This document shows positions 23,073 to 33,561 of a stretch of 41,329 nucleotides of DNA, piece after piece. The position numbers and the translations under genes were made by a program. Every line of letters begins with the position of its first letter. Within the stretch, counting starts at the first letter, position 1. Below the pieces are notes generated by a model that did not search any database, had not been told where the DNA came from, and saw nothing but the letters and a program-made list of their open reading frames with translations. The stretch is from Bryobacterales bacterium (GTDB lineage Bacteria; Acidobacteriota; Terriglobia; Bryobacterales; Bryobacteraceae), in assembly GCA_016789745.1 (NCBI GenBank), contig JAEUQF010000425.1:1-41329 (forward strand). Reading direction: 5' to 3'.

Positions 23073-24044
23073 ATGGCCACCACCTATCTGGAAGCGATTC
23101 GCGAAGGCCTCTTCGAAGAGATGGACCGCGACCCGAACGTCTTTCTCCTGGGGGAAGACATCGGTATCTACGGAGGCGCCTTCAAAGTCACCGCCGGTAT
23201 GCTGGACCGCTACGGTCCGCGCCGCATCGTCGACACACCCATTTCCGAATCCGCTATCGTCGGTGCCGCCATCGGCGCCAGTTTCATGGGCCTTCGCCCG
23301 GTGGCCGAGATGCAGTTTGCAGATTTTATCTCCTGCGGCTTCGACCAGATCGTCAACTTCGCGGCCAAGTGCCGCTACCGGTGGAATGCGCCCGCACCCA
23401 TGGTGGTGCGCGCTCCTTGTGGGGGCGGCATTCACGGCGGCCCCTATCACTCCCAGCAGAATGAAGCCTGGTTCGCACATACCCCCGGACTGAAGGTTGT
23501 TCTCCCCGCCACCGCGCGAGACGCCAAGGGTCTGATCAAATCGGCTGTTCGCGACAACGACCCGGTAATCTTCTTCGAACACAAGGCGCTCTACCGCCGC
23601 GTGAAGGAAGATCTGCCCCAAGGCGATTACACTGTCCCCCTCGGCAAGGCAAACATCCATCGCGAAGGGCGTCACCTGTCGGTGATCACATACTCGGCTA
23701 TGGTACACGTGGCCGATGAAGCAGCCAGCATCGTTGCCAAGGAAGGCCTCTCGGTGGAGGTGATCGACCTACGTACCCTCACACCGCTCGATGAAGACAC
23801 CATCCTTGCCAGTGTTCGCAAGACCTCCAAAGCCATCGTTTTCCATGAGGCAACGCTCACGGGTGGTTTTGGCGGGGAGATCGCCGCTCGTATCACGGAG
23901 AAAGCTTTCGAGTACTTGGACGGTCCGGTCATGCGCCTGGCAGCGCCCGATACCCCCGTCCCCTTCAGCCCAACGCTCGAAGAGGCCTATCTGCCCAACG
24001 TAGACAAGTTGGTGGCCAAGATCCGCCAACTGGCGGCCTACTAG
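23073..24044 (+). CDS. 2-oxoacid dehydrogenase E1 component, beta subunit
   Basis: A 323-residue E1 beta subunit (transketolase pyrimidine-binding and C-terminal domains). LGEDIGIYGGAFKVTAGM carries the cofactor-activating glutamate. RIVDTPISESAIVGAAIGASF, FADFISCGFDQIVN and GGGIHGGPYHSQQNEAWFAH follow in the family order, and the C-terminal half has VIDLRTLTPLDEDTI and FHEATLTGGFGGEIAA. It forms the alpha2beta2 E1 with the preceding gene product. Its TAG stop shares the four bases CTAG with the stop of the convergent PilZ gene. Confidence 0.94.
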   Translation: MATTYLEAIREGLFEEMDRDPNVFLLGEDIGIYGGAFKVTAGMLDRYGPRRIVDTPISESAIVGAAIGASFMGLRPVAEMQFADFISCGFDQIVNFAAKCRYRWNAPAPMVVRAPCGGGIHGGPYHSQQNEAWFAHTPGLKVVLPATARDAKGLIKSAVRDNDPVIFFEHKALYRRVKEDLPQGDYTVPLGKANIHREGRHLSVITYSAMVHVADEAASIVAKEGLSVEVIDLRTLTPLDEDTILASVRKTSKAIVFHEATLTGGFGGEIAARITEKAFEYLDGPVMRLAAPDTPVPFSPTLEEAYLPNVDKLVAKIRQLAAY

Positions 24045-24421
24045 TTTACAGTCATCGCCAACTCCGCCTGCGCCACCTTCGGACGCGCCGGCCGCTGGAT
24101 CAGGCGCCGGGGATCAAACAAATGCTGGGGCTTGAATGCTTTTCGCGACCAGCCCGCCCCTTCGTCAAACTGCAGCCCAATGAAGTAGCCAATCTCGCGG
24201 TATACGCAGTAGCAGACCTTCCCGCTCATCTGGCCCTTCGGATAAGCAATCCGCAGCACGGTATTGAGCGGAATTGGCTGATCCAGTTGTAGGCACGCGC
24301 CGGAAAGGGAGATATCCTCGAGGTTCGCCACCGCGCGGCGGTTCCGTCCGGACTCGTCGGTCCATTGGATGTTAATCAGATCCGCGCAGAGCATTCGAGG
24401 TTGTAAGCGCCTGTCGTGCAT
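24041..24421 (-). CDS. PilZ domain protein (probable c-di-GMP receptor)
   Basis: A 126-residue single-domain PilZ protein. The two c-di-GMP motifs are present: RxxxR as Arg5-LQP-Arg9 and [D/N]xSxxG as Asp36-Ile-Ser38-Leu-Ser-Gly41. A beta-barrel pattern follows (VLRIAYPKGQMSGKVCYCVYREIGYFIGLQFDE). It should therefore bind cyclic di-GMP in the cytoplasm and relay it to a partner. The partner is not evident from the neighbours; the lytic transglycosylase gene is divergent, 140 bases away. A C-terminal tail of about 35 residues extends past the usual domain. Confidence 0.88.
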   Translation of the reverse strand: MHDRRLQPRMLCADLINIQWTDESGRNRRAVANLEDISLSGACLQLDQPIPLNTVLRIAYPKGQMSGKVCYCVYREIGYFIGLQFDEGAGWSRKAFKPQHLFDPRRLIQRPARPKVAQAELAMTVN

Positions 24422-24478
24422 ACCCTTTTATCGGTAGGGGTAGCGAGCGAGGTTAGCGTTCTAGCGTCGAAAAATGCA

Positions 24479-24514
24479 CCTAAGCACCTGCGGGTGTCCC
24501 CTTAGGAGACAGGT
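24479..24514 (+). promoter_or_regulatory. Leader hairpin with alternative pairing upstream of the lytic transglycosylase gene
   Basis: CCTAAG (24479-24484) pairs with CTTAGG (24501-24506), and inside it CACC (24485-24488) pairs with GGTG (24493-24496) around loop TGCG, leaving TCCC bulged. ACCTG (24486-24490) can instead pair with CAGGT (24510-24514). The rest of the 140-base gap contains three copies of TAGCG (24440-24466), a weak sign of a protein-binding site. Confidence 0.25.
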
Positions 24515-24561
24515 ACTGGTGGACGTTCAAAAATAGTCTCAAGACAGCCAAATGCCGACCG

Positions 24562-25296
24562 ATGAGTCTCTTAATGAGTGTATGGACTCTTCTGCTACTG
24601 CCCGCGCTCGCCCAAAGCCCCCCTCCTTCCGCCGCTCCTCCGGAAGCCCCCAAACCGGCCCCAGCCCCCCAAAACTCCGGCATCGAACGCCAGCGCGACT
24701 CCATCCGCAAACAAATCCAGTCCGCAGCCCAACAGGGCGGCGCCCCTGCCTCTTCCAACTCCTTCTTCACCTACGCCTGGACCCCGACGCCTCTTTCCAC
24801 CACACTGCCCCCTCCGGAAGCCGGCACCGCGACGGAAGGCCCGCCGCCAGCCACGCCAACGGCTTCCAACATCTCCGCCGCCTGCGATCCGCTCACCGCC
24901 CAGGTGCTGGATCCCATTCTTGATAAAGCCTCCAGCCAGCACGGCGTCGAACGGAACCTCCTGCGCGCCATCATGGAACAGGAAAGCGCCTTCCGCCCCT
25001 GCGCCGTCTCACCAAAAGGCGCGCAGGGCCTCATGCAGCTAATGCCCGCTACGGCCTCCGAACTCCAGGTCTCGGACCCCTTCGATCCAGAACAGAGCAT
25101 CCTTGGCGGCGCACGCTTCCTCAAGCAGCTCCTGGAGAAATACAAAGGTAACCTCAGCCTTACGCTCAGCGCCTACAACGCCGGTCCGGCCCGCGTCGAC
25201 AAGGACGGTCGCATCCCCGACGTTCCGGAAACCCAGGACTACGTCCGCCGTGTGCTCGCGAAACTCGGCAAAGTGCCCGACATCCAGACGTTCTGA
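24562..25296 (+). CDS. Lytic transglycosylase (SLT domain), exported
   Basis: A 244-residue protein. A signal peptide (SLLMSVWTLLLLPALAQ) is followed by a proline/alanine-rich linker (about 20-105) and a C-terminal SLT domain (about 112-240). The catalytic glutamate is Glu141 in AIMEQESAF, followed by the family motifs SPKGAQGLMQLMPATA and LSAYNAGP. Such enzymes cleave peptidoglycan at MurNAc-GlcNAc to give 1,6-anhydro ends, for cell-wall turnover or assembly of envelope machines. Two closely spaced ATGs (24562, 24577) are possible starts; no strong Shine-Dalgarno is seen. Confidence 0.9.
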   Translation: MSLLMSVWTLLLLPALAQSPPPSAAPPEAPKPAPAPQNSGIERQRDSIRKQIQSAAQQGGAPASSNSFFTYAWTPTPLSTTLPPPEAGTATEGPPPATPTASNISAACDPLTAQVLDPILDKASSQHGVERNLLRAIMEQESAFRPCAVSPKGAQGLMQLMPATASELQVSDPFDPEQSILGGARFLKQLLEKYKGNLSLTLSAYNAGPARVDKDGRIPDVPETQDYVRRVLAKLGKVPDIQTF

Positions 25297-25340
25297 CACC
25301 CCCTTGCGATCGGGAATCATACCTGCGTAGCCTAGCGAAG

Positions 25341-26411
25341 GTGATCCCACTCCTGCTTCTGCTGTCGCCCCTGGCGCTGGCTGCCGCCGGCCCCGAACAG
25401 GTCGTCGTTTATCGCGAAACCGGCCGCTTCGGCGGCTGGCCCGCCAATCACGGCATCTGGTCCTGGGGTAACGAGATCCTGGTCGGCTTCAGCGCTGCCT
25501 GGTACAAACCGCGCGATCCCGGCCGGCACCAGATGGACGGCGATAAACCGGAGGAGCCCCGGCTGGCACGGTCGTTTGATGGGGGCCGCACCTGGACGGT
25601 CGAAGCCCCGCCCAGTCTGCTCCCGCCTGCCCAGGGCGGCCGCAAACCCGTGCCGCTGTCCCAGCCGATCCCGTTCACCGCCCCTGGTTTTGCCATGACC
25701 ATTCGCTTCCTCAACATCCATCAGGGCGCCTCCCTGCTCTACTGGTCGCAGGACAGAGGTAAGACTTGGCGGGGCCCGTTCGAATTCCCTACCTTCGGCC
25801 AGCAAGGAGTTGCCGCCCGCACTGACTATGTCATCGACGGCCCACAAACCGCCACCGTCTTTCTCACGGCGTCGAAGTCGAATGGCAAGGAGGGGCGCCC
25901 GTTCGCCTGCCGCACCACCGACGGGGGCCTCACCTGGCAGATGCTCGGCTGGATCGGACCGGAACCCTCCGGCTTCGCCATCATGCCGTCCTCACTGCGT
26001 CTCGGCCCCAAGGAATTGCTCACCACGGTGCGCGTCAAGCTCGACCTCGACCACAACTGGATCGACGCCTGGCGATCCACCGATAACGGGAGAACCTGGA
26101 AAGCTGAGGGTAAGGTAGGCTACACCGGCGGCTTCAGCGGAACCCCGCCCCACCTGATCCGCCTCCGCGACGGACGGCTGTGCCTCACCTATGCCTCCCG
26201 CAACGCGCCTTATCCGATTCTTGCCCGCCTCAGCAGCGATCAGGGCCGCACCTGGAGCCCGCCCCAAACCCTCCGCGCCGACGCCATCGCGTGGGACATG
26301 GGGTACGTGCGCAGCGCACAGCGGCCCGATGGTAAGGTGGTAACGGTCTACTACTATAACGATTCACGCCAGCCGGAGCGGTTTATCGCCGCCACCCTCT
26401 GGCAACCCTAA
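25341..26411 (+). CDS. Exported sialidase-like Asp-box (BNR) protein
   Basis: A 356-residue protein with a signal peptide (IPLLLLLSPLALAAAG). It has five Asp-box motifs of the S-x-D-x-G-x-T-W type: SFDGGRTW (78-85), SQDRGKTW (136-143), TTDGGLTW (192-199), STDNGRTW (246-253) and SSDQGRTW (298-305). Their regular spacing of about 52-58 residues indicates a six-bladed beta-propeller (sialidase/neuraminidase superfamily). The arginine triad of true sialidases cannot be assigned by eye, so substrate and catalysis are open; in this genomic setting it may act on other glycans. The GTG start at 25341 is preceded by a weak GAAG. It is followed 11 bases later by the oxidoreductase gene with a strong Shine-Dalgarno. 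Confidence 0.82.
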   Translation: MIPLLLLLSPLALAAAGPEQVVVYRETGRFGGWPANHGIWSWGNEILVGFSAAWYKPRDPGRHQMDGDKPEEPRLARSFDGGRTWTVEAPPSLLPPAQGGRKPVPLSQPIPFTAPGFAMTIRFLNIHQGASLLYWSQDRGKTWRGPFEFPTFGQQGVAARTDYVIDGPQTATVFLTASKSNGKEGRPFACRTTDGGLTWQMLGWIGPEPSGFAIMPSSLRLGPKELLTTVRVKLDLDHNWIDAWRSTDNGRTWKAEGKVGYTGGFSGTPPHLIRLRDGRLCLTYASRNAPYPILARLSSDQGRTWSPPQTLRADAIAWDMGYVRSAQRPDGKVVTVYYYNDSRQPERFIAATLWQP

Positions 26412-26416
26412 GGAGG
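26410..26416 (+). promoter_or_regulatory. Strong ribosome-binding site fixing the TTG start of the oxidoreductase
   Basis: AAGGAGG lies 6 bases before TTG 26423. It partly overlaps the stop codon of the Asp-box gene, so the two genes are translationally linked. Confidence 0.8.
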
Positions 26417-26422
26417 CACTGT

Positions 26423-27499
26423 TTGCTTCGACTTGCAGTCGTTGGCATTGGACGCATCGGGCGCATGCACGCGCTTCATACCCAGGAGGCGGCCATCGAG
26501 TCAGACCAGGCCCAACTGTCCGCACTCGTGGACAGCGACATCGATCGGGCACGGCGCACCGCCGAACTTCTGGCCCCGGCACAGAAAACCGCCATATCCG
26601 TCTTTGCTACCGTGGAAGACCTGATCGATTCCGGGGTCGCGGACGCCAGCGTGGTGTGTACGCCTACCGATGCGCACCGCCAGCATGCCACTCTCCTCGC
26701 CCAGGCCGGGCAACGCATCCTGCTCGAGAAGCCTCTCACCGGCACCATGCAGGCCGACCGTGAGTTCGCCGCCTGGCTGGATCAGAATTATCCTCACGCC
26801 GTCATGCTGGCCTTCCAGCGGCGATTTGACGGCGCGCTCCAGTATGCCAAGCAACTGATGGAATCCGGCACCGTGGGGCGCGTCTTCAAGGTGGTTTCGT
26901 GCTTGGAAGACTCCAGCCCCGCCCCGGACGGCTACAACTCCAGCGGCATCCTCCCGGACATGTCCGTCCACAATGTCGACGAGATCCTCTGGCTGACTGG
27001 CCAAACCCCGCAGGCCGCCGCCGTGATCGGCAACTGCATCTACAGCCGCAAGCTCAGCACTGCCGTCGAAGACTACGACGACGCGATGCTCTATCTCTGG
27101 TATCCGGACGAATTGGAGGCCCAGGTTACCGTCAGCCGTAATCACGTATCTGGTTATCGCGTAGAAACCTGGATCTACGGGGAGCGAGGCCAGATCCATG
27201 TTGGCCGGTTCGAACAGAACCACCATGAAGTTGTGGTGGAAGCGTATGGCCGCCGCCACCGCAAAGAGCCTCTCGCCTTCCAGCGTTTCCCGCAACGCCA
27301 GTATGGCGAAGCGATGCCGGAGTTCGCCGATCGTTTCGGGAACGCCTACAAAACGGAAGTCGCTGAGTTCCTCTCGAAATGCGTCGCGGGCAAGGAGTTC
27401 TCCGTAACGCATCGCGACGGGGTGCGGGCGATGGAGGTGATCGACGCAGGCATGCGGGCGGTTATCGATCGGAAGTCCGGCGCTCGGGTAGCCCTATAG
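26423..27499 (+). CDS. Gfo/Idh/MocA-family NAD(P)-dependent oxidoreductase
   Basis: A 358-residue oxidoreductase. A Rossmann fold starts at the very N-terminus (LRLAVVGIGRIGRMHA, GxGxxG), with VCTPTDAH and then the family motif EKPLTG (Glu102-Lys-Pro). The C-terminal beta-sheet domain includes SGILPDMSVHNVDEILWLTG, the equivalent of the substrate-site His/Asp region of inositol 2-dehydrogenase. It probably oxidises or epimerises a polyol or sugar derivative. The TTG start is decided by AAGGAGG 6 bases upstream. The gene is co-transcribed with the sialidase-like gene. A 12-bp stem (27503-27533) follows the stop. Confidence 0.9.
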   Translation: MLRLAVVGIGRIGRMHALHTQEAAIESDQAQLSALVDSDIDRARRTAELLAPAQKTAISVFATVEDLIDSGVADASVVCTPTDAHRQHATLLAQAGQRILLEKPLTGTMQADREFAAWLDQNYPHAVMLAFQRRFDGALQYAKQLMESGTVGRVFKVVSCLEDSSPAPDGYNSSGILPDMSVHNVDEILWLTGQTPQAAAVIGNCIYSRKLSTAVEDYDDAMLYLWYPDELEAQVTVSRNHVSGYRVETWIYGERGQIHVGRFEQNHHEVVVEAYGRRHRKEPLAFQRFPQRQYGEAMPEFADRFGNAYKTEVAEFLSKCVAGKEFSVTHRDGVRAMEVIDAGMRAVIDRKSGARVAL

Positions 27500-27502
27500 C
27501 AG

Positions 27503-27533
27503 AAATGCCCACCTCCAGTAGAGGTGAGCATTT
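27503..27533. terminator. Long hairpin after the oxidoreductase gene (terminator-like, weak T tract)
   Basis: AAATGC-C-CACCTC (27503-27515) pairs with GAGGTG-A-GCATTT (27521-27533) around loop CAGTA, giving 12 paired bases with one C/A mismatch. It begins 4 bases after the TAG. The T run is short on either strand. It could also end a minus-strand RNA started near 27622. Confidence 0.4.
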
Positions 27534-27628
27534 GCGCGCGACATAGAGCCCTGGTTCTACCCAGGGGATGTATTGGGAGAATCGATCCGACGGCATCGCA
27601 AGCGCGTCAAATCCTCTGTTTGATTTGG

Positions 27629-27657
27629 ATCTTACGGCGAACGGGAAGGTGAGTCAA
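27629..27657 (-). promoter_or_regulatory. Minus-strand promoter-like sequence in the gap
   Basis: Read on the minus strand: TTGACT (27657-27652; 5/6), a 17-base spacer, then TAAGAT (27634-27629; 4/6). Predicted start near 27622. No protein-coding gene lies downstream on that strand before the oxidoreductase, so it would drive a short RNA of about 120 bases ending at the 27503-27533 hairpin. Confidence 0.35.
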
Positions 27658-27737
27658 GAGAAAAAGCCGGGCCCGCAAAAACGCTCGTAAGGCAATGATC
27701 TACTTACCTTTATCGAACCAAGCCCGCATCAACGCCC

Positions 27738-27770
27738 TGTGGAAAACCCGTGCAAAACCTGTGCAGAACC
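27738..27770 (+). repeat. Three tandem 11-base repeats
   Basis: TGTGGAAAACC, CGTGCAAAACC and TGTGCAGAACC follow each other without a gap (consensus TGTGCAAAACC). The 11-bp period keeps each copy on the same face of the helix. The first copy begins TGTGGAAAA, one base from the DnaA-box complement TGTGGATAA. A small palindrome, AGCGT-G-ACGCT, follows at 27817-27827. The remainder of 27771-27900 shows nothing further that I can interpret. Confidence 0.5.
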
Positions 27771-27917
27771 CCTCCATTTCTCCTCTAACTTTGCACTGGC
27801 ATTGAGTTTATCTTCTAGCGTGACGCTGTCTTTTGAAACAGACGGCTCCCCTGGTGAATCCAATTGCTTCAGAGATTCGTTGTACGTTGTAGAGCTTCCG
27901 AAAGGAGAACAAGCTAC

Positions 27918-28577
27918 ATGCACACCGCAACACATCGCACTTCCAGACGTAATCTTCTCGCCTTGTTCGCCCTCCCGCTTGCGGCGCAGGAAAAAACTTC
28001 CGAACTCAAGGCGACGCCAAACCCGAACGAGCGTACCACCCTGCGCATTGCCCGGGAGGTGCAGCGCGAGATCCTCCGTTTGCCAAATTACGGTCTTTTC
28101 GATGATCTCCGATTCGGGATCAAGGGCGACGAGGTCATCCTTAAGGGATTTGCCTCCAGGCCGACCCTGAAGGATTCCGCCGAACGGGTCGCCAAGCGGG
28201 TAGAAGGCGTCGGCAAAGTTACAAACCAGATTGAGGTCCTCCCCCTCTCGCGGCAGGACGACGACATCCGCGTTCGCACCTACGTCGCCATCTACGGGCA
28301 CCCCACTCTGTCGCGCTACAACCCCAACCGTGGTGCGCCGCTGTTCCAGTCCCGGGCGAGCCTCGCCACTGGCATTACCAATGATCCGCCTCCGGGCTGG
28401 CATCCCATCCACATCATCGTGAAGAACGGGAATGTATGGCTGGAGGGCGTAGTGGACTCTACCGGCGACCGCACCATTGCCGAGTTGCAGGCCAACACGG
28501 TTCCGGGCGCATTCCAGGTAACCAATAACCTCCAGGTGCCGAACCGCGAGATGCAGGAGTTAGGAAAAGGGAAATAG
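27918..28577 (+). CDS. Exported protein with two BON-type domains
   Basis: A 219-residue protein from ATG 27918, which has AAAGGAG 10 bases upstream (27901-27907). The leader HTATHRTSRRNLLALFALPLAAQ carries a twin-arginine-like SRRNLLA. Two BON-type segments follow: about 45-115 (LRIAREVQREILRLPNYGLFDDLRF, ending VTNQIEV) and about 125-210 (ending HIIVKNGNVWLEGVVDSTGDR and VTNNLQV). The alternation and G-V/VTN motifs are those of BON domains, which bind phospholipid surfaces in OsmY-like proteins. A role in envelope stress or membrane association is inferred. The gene ends 6 bases from the convergent DUF6599-like gene. Confidence 0.82.
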   Translation: MHTATHRTSRRNLLALFALPLAAQEKTSELKATPNPNERTTLRIAREVQREILRLPNYGLFDDLRFGIKGDEVILKGFASRPTLKDSAERVAKRVEGVGKVTNQIEVLPLSRQDDDIRVRTYVAIYGHPTLSRYNPNRGAPLFQSRASLATGITNDPPPGWHPIHIIVKNGNVWLEGVVDSTGDRTIAELQANTVPGAFQVTNNLQVPNREMQELGKGK

Positions 28578-28583
28578 CAACGG

Positions 28584-29557
28584 TCAGTAACGGTCGCTGA
28601 GGTGGAGCATCGTCATAGGCTCCTCATCCTTGCCGCCGGCCATCCGGCGCCGCAGAAACCGCATCCCGAAAGTCATGATTCCGGCCATGGTGGCAAGTGC
28701 CAGAATGACGCCAATCAGCGAGAAGATCGCCACCAGCATATCGCCGGCCTTCGCCGCCTCCCCACCCGGCTTGTGCTCGTTGATGGTGACGTTCGCGCGG
28801 TAGTTCACCTGCGAAAGCAATCGCTGGGCGTCGTCGGCGTTGCCGGCCTTGGCGATAATCGCCAGCAGCGGACCGGCTCGCTTCACCAACGCCCCGTCCA
28901 CCTTCTCGAACTCCGGCTGGCGTTCGCGCGCCATCTGATTGGTGGGGTAGTAGAACACTCCCATCGTCATTTCGGTGTTCCGCACCTTGTAGCGTGCCAC
29001 AATCGCTTCCGTACCGAAGTGAAAACCGGCAGTTGAGGGTGACATCGCCGGGAAGAACTTCTCCAGGCTGGCCGGACCATTGATGAACCGGTCCGTGCCG
29101 GCGATCCGTCCTTCCTGCGGCACGTACTCCAGAACAGGAGGTAAGCCGGACTGGTCCAACTTCGGCAACTGGAACAGGAAAATCTTCAATTCATCCAAGG
29201 CCGGCTGCGCACCCTCGAAGTGGATCAGGTAATTGCCGTGGGTCATCCAGACCGACTTGGCATCCGCCACCGCGAACTTCGAATACTGGCTGAAGTCGTT
29301 CGGAGCCGTCTTGGCGCCCGCCGGCTTCAACCAGCGAAACGCAGCCTGCGCGCCCGTCGGGTCCTTAAGCTGCCAGGCGGTCGCCGTGAAGGGCTTCGGG
29401 CCGCCTTCGTATTTGCCGGTTTCGGCTTCCACTAGGCCGTACTCGTCCCAGACGGCCTTATCCGCAACGGTCAGCTTCTCCAGGGTGACCCGTTTGGACT
29501 TGCCAAGATTATCGGTAAGCAAGGCCGCCGGCAAGGACGCGGCAGTCGTCAGCAGAA

Positions 29558-29573
<16 letters not shown>
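28584..29573 (-). CDS. DUF6599-like exported membrane-anchored protein
   Basis: A 329-residue protein with a signal peptide (LRILILLTTAASLPAAL) and a large extracytoplasmic domain starting LTDNLGKSKRVTLEKLTV. A single C-terminal membrane helix (about 281-304, MLVAIFSLIGVILALATMAGIMTF) is followed by a basic cytoplasmic tail (RFLRRRMAGGKDEEP). The sequence fits the DUF6599 family, seen mainly in Acidobacteriota; no function is established. Its ATG lies inside the end of secA (16-base overlap), so it is translated from the secA transcript. The link to secretion is suggestive only. Confidence 0.7.
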
Positions 29574-32473
<2,900 letters not shown>

Positions 32474-32491
32474 AGACAGTGCTACGTATCC

Positions 32492-32497
32492 ATTCTA
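32492..32497 (-). promoter_or_regulatory. Probable -10 box of the secA promoter
   Basis: On the minus strand TAGAAT (5/6 match) would start transcription about 12 bases before the secA ATG. No good -35 box is visible at 16-18 bases, so this is weak support. Confidence 0.3.
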
Positions 32498-32564
32498 GCA
32501 GGGAGACTTTGGGCGAACCGCAGGCGGGAAACGGCGGCCGCCGCAATCACTGTCAGATTAGGTG

Positions 32565-32581
32565 CGGGAATCCTGTTCCCG
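32565..32581 (-). terminator. Hairpin between the tail-only gene and secA
   Basis: CGGGAA (32565-32570) and TTCCCG (32576-32581) form a 6-bp stem with a 5-base loop, 22 bases past the stop of the NGYF gene. There is no T tract, so termination would be partial at most. Confidence 0.3.
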
Positions 32582-32602
32582 GTTTCGACTTTTCGTCCGC
32601 GC

Positions 32603-33550
32603 CTACCGGAAGTACCCGTTCACGTCCACAATCACGTTGGTCGTATTGGTGACGTAGATCGTGAAGGAGCCCAGGTTGCCCGCCGGCACAATCGCCGCGT
32701 TCGCCGTTACCCTGCCCGTAAAAGAATTGAGCGTCGAAACCACTGGCTGCGCCTGCCCTGCCGGATATACCGACAGGTAGCCCAGCGGCCCATTAGGCAC
32801 CACCGTAATGTTCAGCGAATAGGCCTTCGCGTCGGCTGGGCCCTGACACCCGGAGCCGTTCACCGACATCGTCCGCGTGGATCCGCCCGCAATCGCCGGC
32901 GGTCCATAGGAGCCCACTTTCCCACTGCCCACGCGCGTATCGGCCACCCGGCAAGGCGTAACCGGGAAGAACTCCGCACCCGCCCCCGGTGCGAAATAGC
33001 CGTTGATGTCCACGATCACGTCGGTCAGGTTCGTCACAAAGACGTCGACGGTACCATTCGATCCGGCCGGAACAATCGCCGCATTCGACACAACACCACC
33101 GTCGAACGCATTCAACGTAGAAACCAGCGGTTGCCCTGCGCCGGTCGGGAACACCGACAGATAACTCAGCGGCCCGCGCGGCACCACGGTGATATTCAGC
33201 GAGTAAGCCTGCGCTGTAGAGGGAACACCACAGCGGCTCTGCGGGATCGCCACCGTGCGAGTACTGCCTGCGGCCATCACCGGCCCGCCAAACAGGCTGG
33301 GCGCGAACCGCGTATCCAACACCCGGCAGGGCGTCAACCCAAAGAACGGGATCGGATTCGTCAGAATCGCCTCCCGCAGATCCGGCGCCGTGGCTGCATC
33401 GCGCTCCTTCGCCTTCCCCTTTACCGCCGACGCCCGCCGCGCCGTGCGCAACTGCTCGCGCCGCCCGGAGGCATCTTTGATCTTCATCGAGGGCACCTCA
33501 TCCTGCGCCAGAACTACCGCCGCGGCGGCCAATACCATTAGTAACGTCAT
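32603..33550 (-). CDS. Secreted protein of two PCRV...NGYF modules (tail-only partner, cassette A)
   Basis: A 315-residue protein. The start is ATG 33550, because GAGGAG lies 7 bases upstream (33563-33558); another ATG (33565) overlaps the stop of the protease gene. A signal peptide (TLLMVLAAAAVVLAQ) and a charged stretch lead to LREAILTNPIPFF and two beta-rich modules of about 118 residues. Each module opens with PCRV.DTR (PCRVLDTR, PCRVADTR), carries AYSLNITVVP.GPL.YLS in the middle and closes with D[IV]NGYF. The chain ends one residue after the last NGYF. A related module is found at the ends of secreted proteins in Actinobacteria, where it is also functionally unassigned. Adhesion or surface attachment is inference. 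The gene is translationally coupled to the active protease gene. Confidence 0.85.
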   Translation of the reverse strand: MTLLMVLAAAAVVLAQDEVPSMKIKDASGRREQLRTARRASAVKGKAKERDAATAPDLREAILTNPIPFFGLTPCRVLDTRFAPSLFGGPVMAAGSTRTVAIPQSRCGVPSTAQAYSLNITVVPRGPLSYLSVFPTGAGQPLVSTLNAFDGGVVSNAAIVPAGSNGTVDVFVTNLTDVIVDINGYFAPGAGAEFFPVTPCRVADTRVGSGKVGSYGPPAIAGGSTRTMSVNGSGCQGPADAKAYSLNITVVPNGPLGYLSVYPAGQAQPVVSTLNSFTGRVTANAAIVPAGNLGSFTIYVTNTTNVIVDVNGYFR

Positions 33551-33561
33551 GGCTGTGCTCC

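Larger units (their letters stand above)
27503..27690. ncRNA. Candidate structured RNA in the 418-base gap between the oxidoreductase and BON genes
   Basis: The gap 27500-27917 has no convincing coding sequence but dense complementarity. There is the hairpin 27503-27533 and the hairpin CCCTGG/CCAGGG (27549-27566). GATCC (27584-27588) pairs with GGATC (27627-27631), enclosing GACG/CGTC (27589-27592 with 27605-27608) and AAATC/GATTT (27609-27613 with 27622-27626) with no unpaired junction base, a three-way junction. TTACG-GCG (27632-27639) pairs with CGC-T-CGTAA (27682-27690), with one bulged base. The strand is uncertain. A promoter-like sequence (27629-27657) reads leftward; if it is used, the transcript would lack the outer junction stem. 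No known RNA family was recognised. Confidence 0.35.

Noticed and set aside
27549..27566. tRNA T-arm-like hairpin (CCTGG around TTCTAC).
   Set aside because: The loop has 6 bases, and no acceptor, D or anticodon arm can be fitted around it on either strand.
27661..27684. Terminator-like CCGGGCCCG flanked by A runs.
   Set aside because: The palindrome has no room for a loop, so a stable hairpin with a following T tract cannot form on either strand.
27738..27770. Replication origin (DnaA-box cluster).
   Set aside because: Only one of the three repeats is close to a DnaA box, and no origin-linked genes (dnaA, dnaN, gyrB, rpmH) are present; kept only as a regulatory repeat.
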